This document shows, piece after piece, positions 9,366 to 16,762 of a stretch of 64,000 bases of DNA. The position numbers and the translations under genes were made by a program. The notes below the pieces were generated by a model, which did not search any database, was not told the DNA's origin, and saw only the letters and a program-made list of their open reading frames with translations. Positions within the stretch are counted from its first letter, which is position 1. Every line of letters starts with the position of its first letter. The stretch comes from Candidatus Gemmiger avistercoris (lineage in GTDB: Bacteria > Bacillota > Clostridia > Oscillospirales > Ruminococcaceae): contig DXBF01000054.1 of the NCBI GenBank assembly GCA_019116705.1, forward strand, positions 29,304 through 93,303, given 5' to 3'.

Positions 9366-9405
9366 GCCACACAATGATCCGAACGGATCATTGTGTGGCT
9401 TTTTT
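9366..9405 (+). terminator. Leader terminator (possible attenuator) before the MATE gene
   Basis: Perfect 15-bp stem (9366-9380 with 9385-9399), GAAC loop, then six T residues. It ends 22 nt before the MATE start codon and lies downstream of a good promoter. A GTGTGG upstream (9330-9335) can pair with CCACAC in the left arm and might act as an antiterminator. It could also simply end read-through from the amylase gene. Confidence 0.75.
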
Positions 9406-9427
9406 GTGTGAAAGGCAGGATTTGCAT

Positions 9428-10759
9428 ATGCAGGACACCTTTATGAAAGAGCGCCCGATTTTCCCGCTTCTGGTTTCTATGGCGCTGCCCATGGTCGTTT
9501 CCATGCTGGTCAATGCGCTGTACAACATTGTGGACAGTTTCTTTGTTGCGCAGATCAGTGAGGATGCCATGACCGCGCTCTCGCTGATCTACCCCATGCA
9601 GAATCTGGTCAACGCCATTGCCATCGGCTTCGGTGTCGGCATCAACGCCCAGATCGCACTGCACCTGGGCGCCGGTTCCAAAAGCAGAGCCGATACAGCA
9701 GCCACCCACGGGATGGCATTCTCCCTTCTTCACGGCGTGCTTGCAACGATCCTCTGCATCGCCCTGGCTCCTTGGTTTCTGGGGCTGTTTACCCAGAACG
9801 CCGCCGTGATCCGGCTGGGCACGGTCTATGCTACGATCGCCTTTGCCTTCTCCACCGTCATTATGGCTTCCCTGACTTTTGAGAAAATCTTTCAGGCCGT
9901 AGGCCGCATGAAGCTCACCATGCTCGCACTGCTGGCCGGCTCCCTCTGCAACCTGATCCTCGATCCCGTTATGATCTTCGGCCTCGGCCCTTTTCCCCGC
10001 ATGGGCATCGCAGGCGCAGCGCTGGCGACCGGCTTGGGCCAGCTGCTGACGCTTGTCGTCTATCTGATCATTTATATCCGCAAGCCCACGCCCGTACAGC
10101 TGCGGCGATCCGCATTGCGGGCGGACCTGCGCATGGATCTGCAGCTGTACGCCATCGGCGTTCCCGCCATCCTCAACCTGGCGCTCCCCTCCGCCCTGGT
10201 TTCCTTTCTCAATTCGATCCTGGCAGCGTATTCCCAGAGTTATGTAGTTGTGCTGGGCATCTACTATAAGCTGCAGACTTTCCTCTATCTTCCCGGCAGC
10301 GGGATCGTGCAGGGCATGCGCCCGTTGATCGGCTACAATTACGGCGCCGGGGAATACCGGCGCGTACAGAAGATCTACGAACTGACGGCCGCACTTTGTG
10401 CCGGCATCATGGCCGCCGGCACCGTAGTCTGCCTGGCCTTTGCCCCGCAGCTCATCAGTTTGTTCACCGCCAACCCCGAGACCATTGCCATCGGACAGAA
10501 CGCCCTGCGCATCATCAGTCTTGGCTTTATTGTGTCCTCTGTCTCGGTTGCCGCCTCCGGGGCCCTGGAAGGGCTTGGCAAAGGGGCGCAGTCGCTGATC
10601 ATTTCCCTCTGCCGTTATACGATCGTCATCATGCCATTGGCCTGGGTCCTGTGCCGCTTTCTCGCTGCGGAGGGCGTGTGGCATGCGTTCTGGATCACCG
10701 AAGTGCTGGCTGCCGTGATCTCCGCTGTGGTATATCGCAAAAGTGTAAAACTTTCGTAA
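9428..10759 (+). CDS. MATE-family multidrug/cation efflux protein
   Basis: A 443-aa inner-membrane exporter with about 12 helices, of the MATE family, which use Na+ or H+ gradients to expel cationic compounds. Seen: FPLLVSMALPMVVSMLVNALYNIVD at the N-terminus (typical of the DinF/NorM-like clostridial group), AIGFGVGINAQI, and IQGMRPLIGYNYGAG-like text (IVQGMRPLIGYNYGAG) in the second half. The start at 9428 has AGGCAGGA upstream; the frame is open further 5' but that part is not protein-like. Expression may depend on the leader terminator just upstream. Confidence 0.9.
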   Translation: MQDTFMKERPIFPLLVSMALPMVVSMLVNALYNIVDSFFVAQISEDAMTALSLIYPMQNLVNAIAIGFGVGINAQIALHLGAGSKSRADTAATHGMAFSLLHGVLATILCIALAPWFLGLFTQNAAVIRLGTVYATIAFAFSTVIMASLTFEKIFQAVGRMKLTMLALLAGSLCNLILDPVMIFGLGPFPRMGIAGAALATGLGQLLTLVVYLIIYIRKPTPVQLRRSALRADLRMDLQLYAIGVPAILNLALPSALVSFLNSILAAYSQSYVVVLGIYYKLQTFLYLPGSGIVQGMRPLIGYNYGAGEYRRVQKIYELTAALCAGIMAAGTVVCLAFAPQLISLFTANPETIAIGQNALRIISLGFIVSSVSVAASGALEGLGKGAQSLIISLCRYTIVIMPLAWVLCRFLAAEGVWHAFWITEVLAAVISAVVYRKSVKLS

Positions 10760-10774
10760 GTTTTTTGAAACCGC

Positions 10775-10803
10775 TTGTACTGTCCCGCCTGTTGCGGTAT
10801 CAT
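10775..10803 (+). promoter_or_regulatory. Promoter of the HD hydrolase gene
   Basis: TTGTAC (10775-10780), 17-nt spacer, TATCAT (10798-10803), just after the MATE stop codon. Confidence 0.55.
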
Positions 10804-10836
10804 AAAAGCGACATTCTACAGGGAGCGATGGGAAAT

Positions 10837-11493
10837 ATGCCGCTGAATCTGGAACAAATCAAAAAGAGCGAAGAGATCAACAGCTACATCCGCAAAGCAG
10901 ACGAAAGCCTGTCCGCGCTGGGGTATACGGAGCACAGCTATGCCCATGCGGGGCGGGTTTCCTCGCTGGCCAGCGAGATCCTGCTCACCCTCGGCTACGA
11001 CGCACGTACCGCGGAATTGGCCGCCATCGCAGGCTGGATGCATGACATCGGCAATATCGTCAACCGGCACGACCACGCCCAGAGCGGTGCGATCATGGCT
11101 TTCCGCATCCTGGACAAGATGGGGGCGGCCCCCGATGAAGTGGCGACCATCATCACCGCCATCGGGAACCACGATGAGGAGACCGCCTACCCGGTGAACG
11201 CAGTGGCCGCCGCACTGATTTTGGCGGACAAAACCGATGTGCGCAGCAACCGCGTGCGCAACCAGGACCCGGCCAGCTTCGACATCCATGACCGGGTGAA
11301 CTACTCTGCCAAAGAGAGCCGGGTGCTGGTACAGGACGGCACGATCCTGCTGCGCCTCCGTATTGATACCAGTATCTGCTCCCTGATGGATTATTTTGAG
11401 ATTTTCCTGGATCGCATGCGCCTGTGCCGCGAGGCTGCGAAGGTACTGGGCCAGACCTTTGCCCTGGAGATCAACGGCCAGCGCATGATCTGA
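10837..11493 (+). CDS. HD-domain phosphohydrolase
   Basis: A 218-aa protein with a metal-dependent HD domain: His in HSYAHAGRV, the HD pair in GWMHDIGNIVNRHDHA, a further His in GNHDEET and Asp in LADKTDV. This family hydrolyses phosphate esters or nucleotides; the substrate of this subgroup is not known to me. Two ATG codons are possible, 10828 and 10837. GGGAG is 9 nt from the second and only 2 nt from the first, so 10837 is preferred. It has its own promoter and terminator. Confidence 0.85.
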   Translation: MPLNLEQIKKSEEINSYIRKADESLSALGYTEHSYAHAGRVSSLASEILLTLGYDARTAELAAIAGWMHDIGNIVNRHDHAQSGAIMAFRILDKMGAAPDEVATIITAIGNHDEETAYPVNAVAAALILADKTDVRSNRVRNQDPASFDIHDRVNYSAKESRVLVQDGTILLRLRIDTSICSLMDYFEIFLDRMRLCREAAKVLGQTFALEINGQRMI

Positions 11494-11501
11494 ATCCTCT
11501 T

Positions 11502-11535
11502 CCCCGTTCCGCACGTCGGAGCGGGGATTTTCTTT
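11502..11535 (+). terminator. Terminator after the HD hydrolase gene
   Basis: Stem CCCCGTTCCG / CGGAGCGGGG, loop CACGT, followed by ATTTTCTTT. Confidence 0.8.
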
Positions 11536-11621
11536 GCAGGCTCCCGCCCTGCGGCGGTTTTCCGCTTGCTGTGCGGCATTCCCGGCTTTTCTTAAATCTT
11601 TCACAACATATCCGCGGAAAG

Positions 11622-11680
11622 TTGTGGACGAATCCGTCTATAAGTGTTATACTTTCATTTGTAGACGATCCCGTCTACAA
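11622..11680 (+). promoter_or_regulatory. Two palindromic operators and promoter of the antiporter-TetR operon
   Basis: Two closely related 22-bp palindromes: 11622-11643 (TTGTGGACG-AATC-CGTCTATAA) and 11659-11680 (TTGTAGACG-ATCC-CGTCTACAA, perfect arms). Their centres are 37 bp apart. The first overlaps a likely promoter (TTGTGG, 17 nt, TGTTAT), the second lies just downstream of it. The operon ends with a TetR gene, which is the natural candidate to bind both sites and repress its own operon. Confidence 0.75.
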
Positions 11681-11703
11681 TTCAATACAAGGAGCGACCC
11701 CTT

Positions 11704-12981
11704 ATGGAATTTCTGACCGGCCTGCTTCGGCTTTTGGCATCTATTCTGATCGCCTTTGCCGCAGGCAAACTCATCTCAAAATTGAAGCTGCCTTCTATTC
11801 TGGGCTGGCTGATCGCCGGCATGATCATTGGCCCGCATGCGCTGAATCTGTTGAGCAATGCCGTGTTGGAATCGACGTGGTTCAGCGTTGCGGAAAGTAT
11901 TCTGGAATGTACGTTTGGCCTGATGATCGGTACCGAACTTATCTGGAAACAGATGAAAAGTGCAGGGTCGCAGATCCTGATCACAACGATCACGGAATCC
12001 CTGGGGACGTTTGTGGTTGTCAGCCTGGTGTTCGGCGTCATTTTCTGGTTTACCGGTACACCGCTGTACCTGGCCTTCCTGTTCGGCGGTATTGCGCTGG
12101 CCACAGCGCCCGCCCCCTCTCTTTCCGTGGTGCGTGACTTGAAGACTTCCGGCCCGGTTACCAGGACGCTGATCCCCATGGCGGCATTGGATGATCTGGT
12201 GGGGGCGCTGGTGTTCTTTCTGGTGATCGCCTTTGTTTCCGCGCATCTCTCCACGTCCGGCATCCCAGTTCCCATGGTGCTCTTCCTCGTGTTCCTGCCC
12301 GCCATCATCGGCGCGGTCACCGGTTATATCACAGGCAAGATGCTCCGCCGCACCAAGAATCCCACTTCCACGCTGACCGTCATGCTGGCCATGCTGCTGG
12401 CTTCCGCAGGGATCGGCTTTATCATCAACAGTCTGCTTCCCACCCCGGTGCTCAACTTTATGTTGATCGGCATGTCGTTTTCCACTGTTTTCGCCAATAT
12501 GATCACCGAGGAACAGTTGAAGGGCATCATGGAAGTGATGAACCCCGTCATCGGCTTTGCCATGATCGTAGTCATCCTGAATCTGGGCGCTCCGCTGGAC
12601 TACCACCTGATCTTCGGCGCCGGTATCTACACCGCAGTCTATATACTGGCACGTGCCGTCGGCAAATACAGCGGCGCCTATCTGGGCGCGGCAGTCACCC
12701 ATTGCCCGCCGACCGTCAAAAAGTATCTGGGCTTTACCCTGCTGCCGCACTCGGGCGTTTCTCTCGTGTTCACCGGCATCGCTGTGTCGATCCTGGAAGA
12801 CCCCGCCCCGGAGTGTGCTTCCATTATCCAAGGCACGATCGCGGCTGCCGCCGTCATCAATGAGATCATCGCCGTCTTTATGGCCAAGAAAGGCTTTGAG
12901 TGGGCCGGAGAACTCCACCAGGCAGAACAACCGCAAAAGGTGGCAGTGCTCAACAAAACCGCCAAGGGGCATGCCGTATGA
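11704..12981 (+). CDS. Cation:proton antiporter (CPA2, Kef/NapA-like)
   Basis: A 425-aa membrane protein with about 12-13 helices, of the CPA2 family, exchanging Na+ or K+ for H+. Seen: an N-terminal helix with KLPSILGWLIAGMIIGP-like text (the conserved 'LPxxlGxLlaGiilGP'), the LATAPAPSLSVVRDL stretch, and AALDDLVGALVFF, where the Asp pair sits at the expected ion-binding place. There is no C-terminal TrkA domain. AAGGAG lies 9 nt before the start. The stop overlaps the TetR start by 4 nt (ATGA), so the two are translationally coupled. Confidence 0.88.
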   Translation: MEFLTGLLRLLASILIAFAAGKLISKLKLPSILGWLIAGMIIGPHALNLLSNAVLESTWFSVAESILECTFGLMIGTELIWKQMKSAGSQILITTITESLGTFVVVSLVFGVIFWFTGTPLYLAFLFGGIALATAPAPSLSVVRDLKTSGPVTRTLIPMAALDDLVGALVFFLVIAFVSAHLSTSGIPVPMVLFLVFLPAIIGAVTGYITGKMLRRTKNPTSTLTVMLAMLLASAGIGFIINSLLPTPVLNFMLIGMSFSTVFANMITEEQLKGIMEVMNPVIGFAMIVVILNLGAPLDYHLIFGAGIYTAVYILARAVGKYSGAYLGAAVTHCPPTVKKYLGFTLLPHSGVSLVFTGIAVSILEDPAPECASIIQGTIAAAAVINEIIAVFMAKKGFEWAGELHQAEQPQKVAVLNKTAKGHAV

Positions 12982-13631
12982 CGCAAAAAGAGCGACAGAA
13001 ACGCAGCAGAGAAGAGATCTATCAGGCTGCATTGAACGAATTCGGGACCCATGGATATGACAATGTCAACATGGAACGGATCTGCGGGAATCACGGCATT
13101 TCCAAAGGCATGATGTACCATTATTATTCCAGCAAGGATGAACTGTTCCTGTTGTGTGTGGAGCGCACTTTTTCCGAACTCAAGGCCTATGTGGAACAGG
13201 AGTTGCCAAGACTGGAGAATTGCACCACACCTGATGCCATCCGCGAATTTTTTCTGATTCGGGAAGCATATTTCCAAAGCCATCCCCTGCAGAAAACGAT
13301 TTTTGAATCCGCTATGCTTCGCCCGCCCAAGCACTTGACGGAGTCCATCCATACTTTGCGTGCCCCGATCCGTCAGTTGAACCAGCGCTTTATAGAGAAA
13401 CTGGTAATCCGGATGCCGCTGCGCGCAGACCTGCAGCCGGAACGCGTGATCCGCTACCTGGAGAGTGTGGAGCCTTATTTTCAAAACATCCTGTTCAGCT
13501 ACCAGGGCGACTGCCCCGCCCAGGATTCCCACACCATGCTAAAAACCGCGGGCGAACTGCTGGATATGGCGCTGTTCGGCATCCTGCGGCAGGACGACGA
13601 CCCGGATGTGTTCCCTGCCAAGCAGGTCTGA
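12978..13631 (+). CDS. TetR/AcrR-family regulator of the antiporter operon
   Basis: A 217-aa repressor with the DNA-binding domain in residues 8-55 (EEIYQAALNEFGTHGYDNVNM, with the recognition helix near HGISKGMMYHYYSSKDEL). The ligand domain is not recognisable. The start at 12978 overlaps the antiporter stop and has AAGGGG 9 nt upstream. Being co-transcribed behind two matching palindromes, it probably autorepresses the operon and senses an ion-, pH- or compound-related signal. Confidence 0.9.
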   Translation: MTQKERQKRSREEIYQAALNEFGTHGYDNVNMERICGNHGISKGMMYHYYSSKDELFLLCVERTFSELKAYVEQELPRLENCTTPDAIREFFLIREAYFQSHPLQKTIFESAMLRPPKHLTESIHTLRAPIRQLNQRFIEKLVIRMPLRADLQPERVIRYLESVEPYFQNILFSYQGDCPAQDSHTMLKTAGELLDMALFGILRQDDDPDVFPAKQV

Positions 13632-13695
13632 CCCCAGCGTTGCGCCGCAACTTCTAAGGCAACCGTAAAACCTTGTTCCACTGTGCTGCCGGCCA

Positions 13696-13724
13696 TTGAA
13701 AAACTGCTGCTGTTGGCGTATAAT
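13696..13724 (+). promoter_or_regulatory. Promoter of the cobalamin riboswitch operon
   Basis: TTGAAA (13696-13701), 17-nt spacer, TATAAT (13719-13724). The expected transcript start coincides with the left arm of the riboswitch closing stem. Confidence 0.7.
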
Positions 13725-13729
13725 AGGAC

Positions 13730-13893
13730 CTGTCTGAAAAGGAAGCAGGTGGGAATCCTGCACGAGCCCGTCGCCGTATCCCGCAATAAGGCGTTTTTTT
13801 CTGCCCGGTGCCGCAAGCCGGGGACGAACCATTGGGAGACCTCTCCCGAGAAGGTGAAAGACGCTGCGGCCAGTCGGAATATTTTTCAGACAG
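13730..13893 (+). promoter_or_regulatory. Cobalamin riboswitch aptamer
   Basis: Adenosyl/aquocobalamin-type riboswitch. The conserved core GCAGGTGGGAATCCTGC...GAGCCCGTCGCCGTA is present, and the later B12-box region appears as CAAGCCGGGGAC. An 11-nt closing stem is perfect: CTGTCTGAAAA (13730-13740) with TTTTCAGACAG (13883-13893). High cobalamin would normally reduce expression of the genes behind it, here a DUF4430 lipoprotein and an ECF S component, which ties both to cobalamin uptake. Confidence 0.92.
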
Positions 13894-13896
13894 CGC

Positions 13897-13946
13897 CTCT
13901 TCCTTGGGCTGCGAGCGCCGGCTGGAAGAGAGAATTTTCCAAGGAG
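13897..13946 (+). promoter_or_regulatory. Expression platform hiding the ribosome site
   Basis: No terminator follows the aptamer. Two exclusive pairings are possible: CTCTTCC (13897-13903) with GGAAGAG (13924-13930), or CCTTGG (13902-13907) with CCAAGG (13939-13944). The second covers the AAGGAG ribosome site (13941-13946). This suggests control of translation start. The pairing was read by eye, without folding energies. Confidence 0.5.
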
Positions 13947-13953
13947 ACTGACT

Positions 13954-14448
13954 ATGCAGATGAAACGATCCAAACCATCGCTGTCGCTGCTGGTTTGTTG
14001 CGCGCTGTTTGCGGCTACGGCGCTGTTCACGACCGGCTGCACCAGCAACGAAACCACCTCTTCCGCCTCCGCGGCCTCTGAGAGCGCCGCTGTCAGCGAG
14101 TCGGCCACCAGCACCCCCGACACGGCAGCCGCCCAGACGGAAGGCACGGTCCTGGGCGAGGGCGACACTTCCTTCACCTTCACCGTAGTGAACGGCGACG
14201 GCCAGGAGACCGTCTACCAAATCAACACCGACCAGGCCACAGTCGGCGATGCGCTGGAGGAACTGGGCTTGATCGAGGGAGAGGACAGCGAGTACGGCCT
14301 GTACGTCACCACCGTGGACGGCCTGACCGTGGATTATGACACCGACGGCCAGTATTGGGCCTTCTATGTGGACGGTGCGTACGCCACCTCGGGCGTGGAC
14401 ACCACCGAGATCAACCCGGGTTCCACCTACACCTTCCAAGTAGAGTAA
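13954..14448 (+). CDS. DUF4430 (transcobalamin-like) lipoprotein, putative cobalamin capture
   Basis: A 164-aa secreted protein. Residues 1-28 are a signal peptide and Cys29 in ALFTTGC is the likely lipid anchor. A Ser/Ala/Thr-rich linker (about 30-60) leads to a DUF4430 domain (about 65-164; VGDALEELGLI, GQYWAFYVDG, INPGSTYTFQVE). This domain resembles the C-terminal beta domain of transcobalamin and intrinsic factor. AAGGAG lies 7 nt before the ATG. Placed behind a cobalamin riboswitch and before an S component, it probably binds cobamides at the surface. That role is inferred. Confidence 0.85.
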   Translation: MQMKRSKPSLSLLVCCALFAATALFTTGCTSNETTSSASAASESAAVSESATSTPDTAAAQTEGTVLGEGDTSFTFTVVNGDGQETVYQINTDQATVGDALEELGLIEGEDSEYGLYVTTVDGLTVDYDTDGQYWAFYVDGAYATSGVDTTEINPGSTYTFQVE

Positions 14449-14449
14449 C

Positions 14450-14968
14450 TTGAAACTCTCCGTCAAAGAGACCGCCGTCTTTGGCATGCTGGGGGCGCTG
14501 ATGTACGCCTCCAAGGTCCTGATGGAAGCGCTGCCCAACGTCCATCTGCTGGGCGTTTTTGTGGTGGCGCTGACGGTGGTCTATCGAAAAAAGGCGCTCT
14601 ATCCCATCTACACCTATGTATTCCTCAACGGCCTGATGGCAGGCTTTTCCCTGTGGTGGCTGCCTTATCTCTATCTGTGGGCCATTCTCTGGGCCTGGGT
14701 TATGCTGCTGCCCAAGCAGCTCCCGGCCAAGACCCGGCCGCTGGTGTATATGTGTGTCTGTGCCGCCCACGGGTTTCTGTTCGGTACACTGTACGCCCCC
14801 GCCCAGGCGCTGCTGTTCGGCCTGGACCTGCAGGGTATGATGGCTTGGATTTTGGCCGGTCTGCCCTGGGACTTTGTGCACGGCGTCAGCAACTTTTTCT
14901 GCGGGCTTTTGATCAGCCCCCTGATCGCATTGCTGCAAAACGCGAACCGATACACAAGCATACACTGA
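14450..14968 (+). CDS. ECF transporter S component, putative cobalamin/cobinamide uptake
   Basis: A 172-aa membrane protein with five or six helices, with the KETAVFGMLGALMYASKVL opening common in ECF S components. S components bind a vitamin and work with a shared energising module (EcfA, EcfA', EcfT), not found in this window. The start is a TTG one base after the DUF4430 stop, chosen because family-like sequence begins there. The cobalamin riboswitch points to a cobamide substrate; the known CbrT-type ECF cobalamin transporter is the closest functional model. A terminator follows. Confidence 0.82.
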   Translation: MKLSVKETAVFGMLGALMYASKVLMEALPNVHLLGVFVVALTVVYRKKALYPIYTYVFLNGLMAGFSLWWLPYLYLWAILWAWVMLLPKQLPAKTRPLVYMCVCAAHGFLFGTLYAPAQALLFGLDLQGMMAWILAGLPWDFVHGVSNFFCGLLISPLIALLQNANRYTSIH

Positions 14969-14987
14969 GCGCTTTTTCCTGCTATGA

Positions 14988-15029
14988 AATGGCCGCCGCA
15001 GAACCGATTTCTGCAGCGGCCATTTTTTA
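14988..15029 (+). terminator. Terminator of the riboswitch operon
   Basis: Stem AATGGCCGCCGCAGAA / TTCTGCAGCGGCCATT with one mismatch, followed by a run of T residues. Confidence 0.85.
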
Positions 15030-15100
15030 TAATGCCCATCATCAGGTACCGCGCTCTGCCGGCAGTAAAAGAACCTGACACAAATTTTACCTTTCCTTGC

Positions 15101-15128
15101 TTGAACCCCGGCTGTGCCCTTCTATAAT
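15101..15128 (+). promoter_or_regulatory. Promoter of the 15189 membrane protein gene
   Basis: TTGAAC (15101-15106), 16-nt spacer, TATAAT (15123-15128). The transcript start near 15135 rules out the earlier ATG at 15114. Confidence 0.6.
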
Positions 15129-15188
15129 GAAAGAAGAATGTTTATTGTCTTTTTCCTTCGGGAAGGGTGCGAAAGGGGCTGCCAAAGG

Positions 15189-16319
15189 ATGGCGGAGCAA
15201 AAAAGGCCGGGGCGCTGGAGAGTCAATCTCCTCATCGCAGGCATGATTCTGCTCGTTTTGCTGCTTTGCGCAGGCTGCGTCGCGCTGACACTTTTTTTGC
15301 AGGACTCCCGGATGGTGACCGGCCGTTCCGGTTTTGTACAACAGGCCGTCTGGCGGGGGACCCTGGTTTTGATAGTGGCCTCCCTGGCGGTCATGCTGCT
15401 GTTCCGGTTGCGCGACCCGGAGCAAGGCGGCCTTACCGTCGGGCTGTACACCGTGCTGATCTTACTCTGCCTTGCAGGATGTTATTTTTTGGTGCGCCCC
15501 GTCGTGTTGGATCTCCCCTACTTGGAACAGCCCGCCGTCACCTATCTGAACGCCTTGGGGTTCGATGTTGACGATTTCTCCGACGCCCCTACCGAGTACG
15601 AGATCTCCGGCACTGGCCTGGACGGGAAGGACTACACGTTCTCCATTGGGACCGACCTCTACGACAGCGGCAGAACTATCTGGGAAGAAAATCACAGCCT
15701 GCACGCCAAGGTTGGCTATCTGCCCCACACCGATGTGGTCATGTCGCTGGAATACCTGCCCGCGCTGGACGAAGAGGCCCGGGCCCTGTACCCCTCTTCC
15801 ACGGACCTGCCGGAAAACTGGGACAGTCTGGCCATTCAGATCAATGACAGCGTCTATACCCTGCCGCAGCCGCTCTCCGACTTTCTCGACGACGGCTGGA
15901 CCTTTGCTGATCCGGCGGACGCCGAGCGGACGCTGGCCGGGGCCAGCGAGCCCTACAGCGACTACGACCATATTTCCCTGGATCTGGTCAACCAGGCCGA
16001 GCAGGAGATTGATGTGACCGTCTACAACACCTCCGAACAGGACCTTCCTATTTCGGAGTGCACCGTGGGCGGCCTGTATATTATCTACGGGAATTACGAT
16101 TTCAACGGGCAGCAGGTTCAGCTGCCCGGCGGCATGATGCTGGGCTGGTCCAACCGGGAGGATGTGCTGCGGCAATATGGGACTCCCAGCGACGCTTTCG
16201 ATGACTACAGTCTGGATTACAATGTCTCCCCCTCCCATCGGCTGAACCTGACCTTCACAGACGACGGCATTCTGGACAGCATCATGATCCACGCCCAGGA
16301 ATACTTCCGTTCAAATTGA
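15189..16319 (+). CDS. Membrane protein with large extracytoplasmic domain, unknown function
   Basis: A 376-aa protein I do not recognise. Three hydrophobic helices (about 13-37, 57-73, 83-103) precede an acidic domain of about 270 residues that should lie outside the cell. This domain is rich in Asp, Tyr and Ser, ends with an RLNLTFTDDGIL strand-like segment, and shows no catalytic motif I know. The start at 15189 has AAAGGGG about 10 nt upstream and suits the promoter. A monocistronic gene between two terminators. Confidence 0.8.
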   Translation: MAEQKRPGRWRVNLLIAGMILLVLLLCAGCVALTLFLQDSRMVTGRSGFVQQAVWRGTLVLIVASLAVMLLFRLRDPEQGGLTVGLYTVLILLCLAGCYFLVRPVVLDLPYLEQPAVTYLNALGFDVDDFSDAPTEYEISGTGLDGKDYTFSIGTDLYDSGRTIWEENHSLHAKVGYLPHTDVVMSLEYLPALDEEARALYPSSTDLPENWDSLAIQINDSVYTLPQPLSDFLDDGWTFADPADAERTLAGASEPYSDYDHISLDLVNQAEQEIDVTVYNTSEQDLPISECTVGGLYIIYGNYDFNGQQVQLPGGMMLGWSNREDVLRQYGTPSDAFDDYSLDYNVSPSHRLNLTFTDDGILDSIMIHAQEYFRSN

Positions 16320-16493
16320 ACTTTCCCCATAAAGACCACAGAGGGCACGGCACCGAACCGCGGCCTCTGTTTTGTTTATGGCTGGATGCATCATACTTTC
16401 CTCAACGCCCAGTAAAAGCACCTGAAGGTCGCACCATATAATAGTCCATTTCAGGTCAAAAGTAAGGCTGCACGCCATAAGCCCAGGCATAGC

Positions 16494-16529
16494 AAAAGGG
16501 CCGTGAAACTTACGTTTCACGGCCCTTTT
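16494..16529. terminator. Bidirectional terminator
   Basis: Perfect 16-bp stem (16494-16509 with 16514-16529) with AAAA on one end and TTTT on the other. It can stop both the plus-strand gene before it and the tRNA-Pro transcript. A further hairpin (ACAGAGG...CCTCTGT then TTTTGTTT, about 16340-16378) lies closer to the plus-strand stop codon. Confidence 0.85.
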
Positions 16530-16555
16530 GGCGGGCTGATCTGACGGCCCCTGTT

Positions 16556-16632
16556 TGGTCCGAGTGGCGAGAGTCGAACTCACGGCCTCTTGAACCCCAT
16601 TCAAGCGCGCTACCAAACTGCGCTACACCCGG
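16556..16632 (-). tRNA. tRNA-Pro (anticodon GGG)
   Basis: 77 nt including an encoded CCA. Acceptor stem CCGGGTG / CACTCGG with one G-T pair; anticodon stem CTTGA / TCAAG around loop ATGGGGT gives anticodon GGG (reads CCC/CCU); T arm contains GAGTTCGACTC. A promoter lies upstream and a terminator downstream. Confidence 0.96.
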
Positions 16633-16664
16633 TTAGAACCGAGCCGCCTCAAGTCAGCTTGTTT

Positions 16665-16693
16665 ATTATACGTCCTTTTCCCGAAAAAGTCAA
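16665..16693 (-). promoter_or_regulatory. Promoter of tRNA-Pro
   Basis: Minus-strand TTGACT (16688-16693), 17-nt spacer, TATAAT (16665-16670). Confidence 0.75.
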
Positions 16694-16762
16694 GCAGTTT
16701 TTTGGATTTTTTCAAACTTTTTCTTACGGGCGCCACACCGTTCTTTTCGGCCGGAAAACTCC

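Noticed and set aside
9330..9377. A 15-codon leader peptide before the MATE gene as a firm gene call
   Set aside because: GTG start without a ribosome site and only about 10 nt from the expected transcript start; kept only as a possibility within the attenuator finding.
9179..9427. N-terminal extension of the MATE protein
   Set aside because: The frame is open, but it crosses a promoter and a terminator hairpin and carries no membrane-protein features; the ATG at 9428 has the ribosome site.
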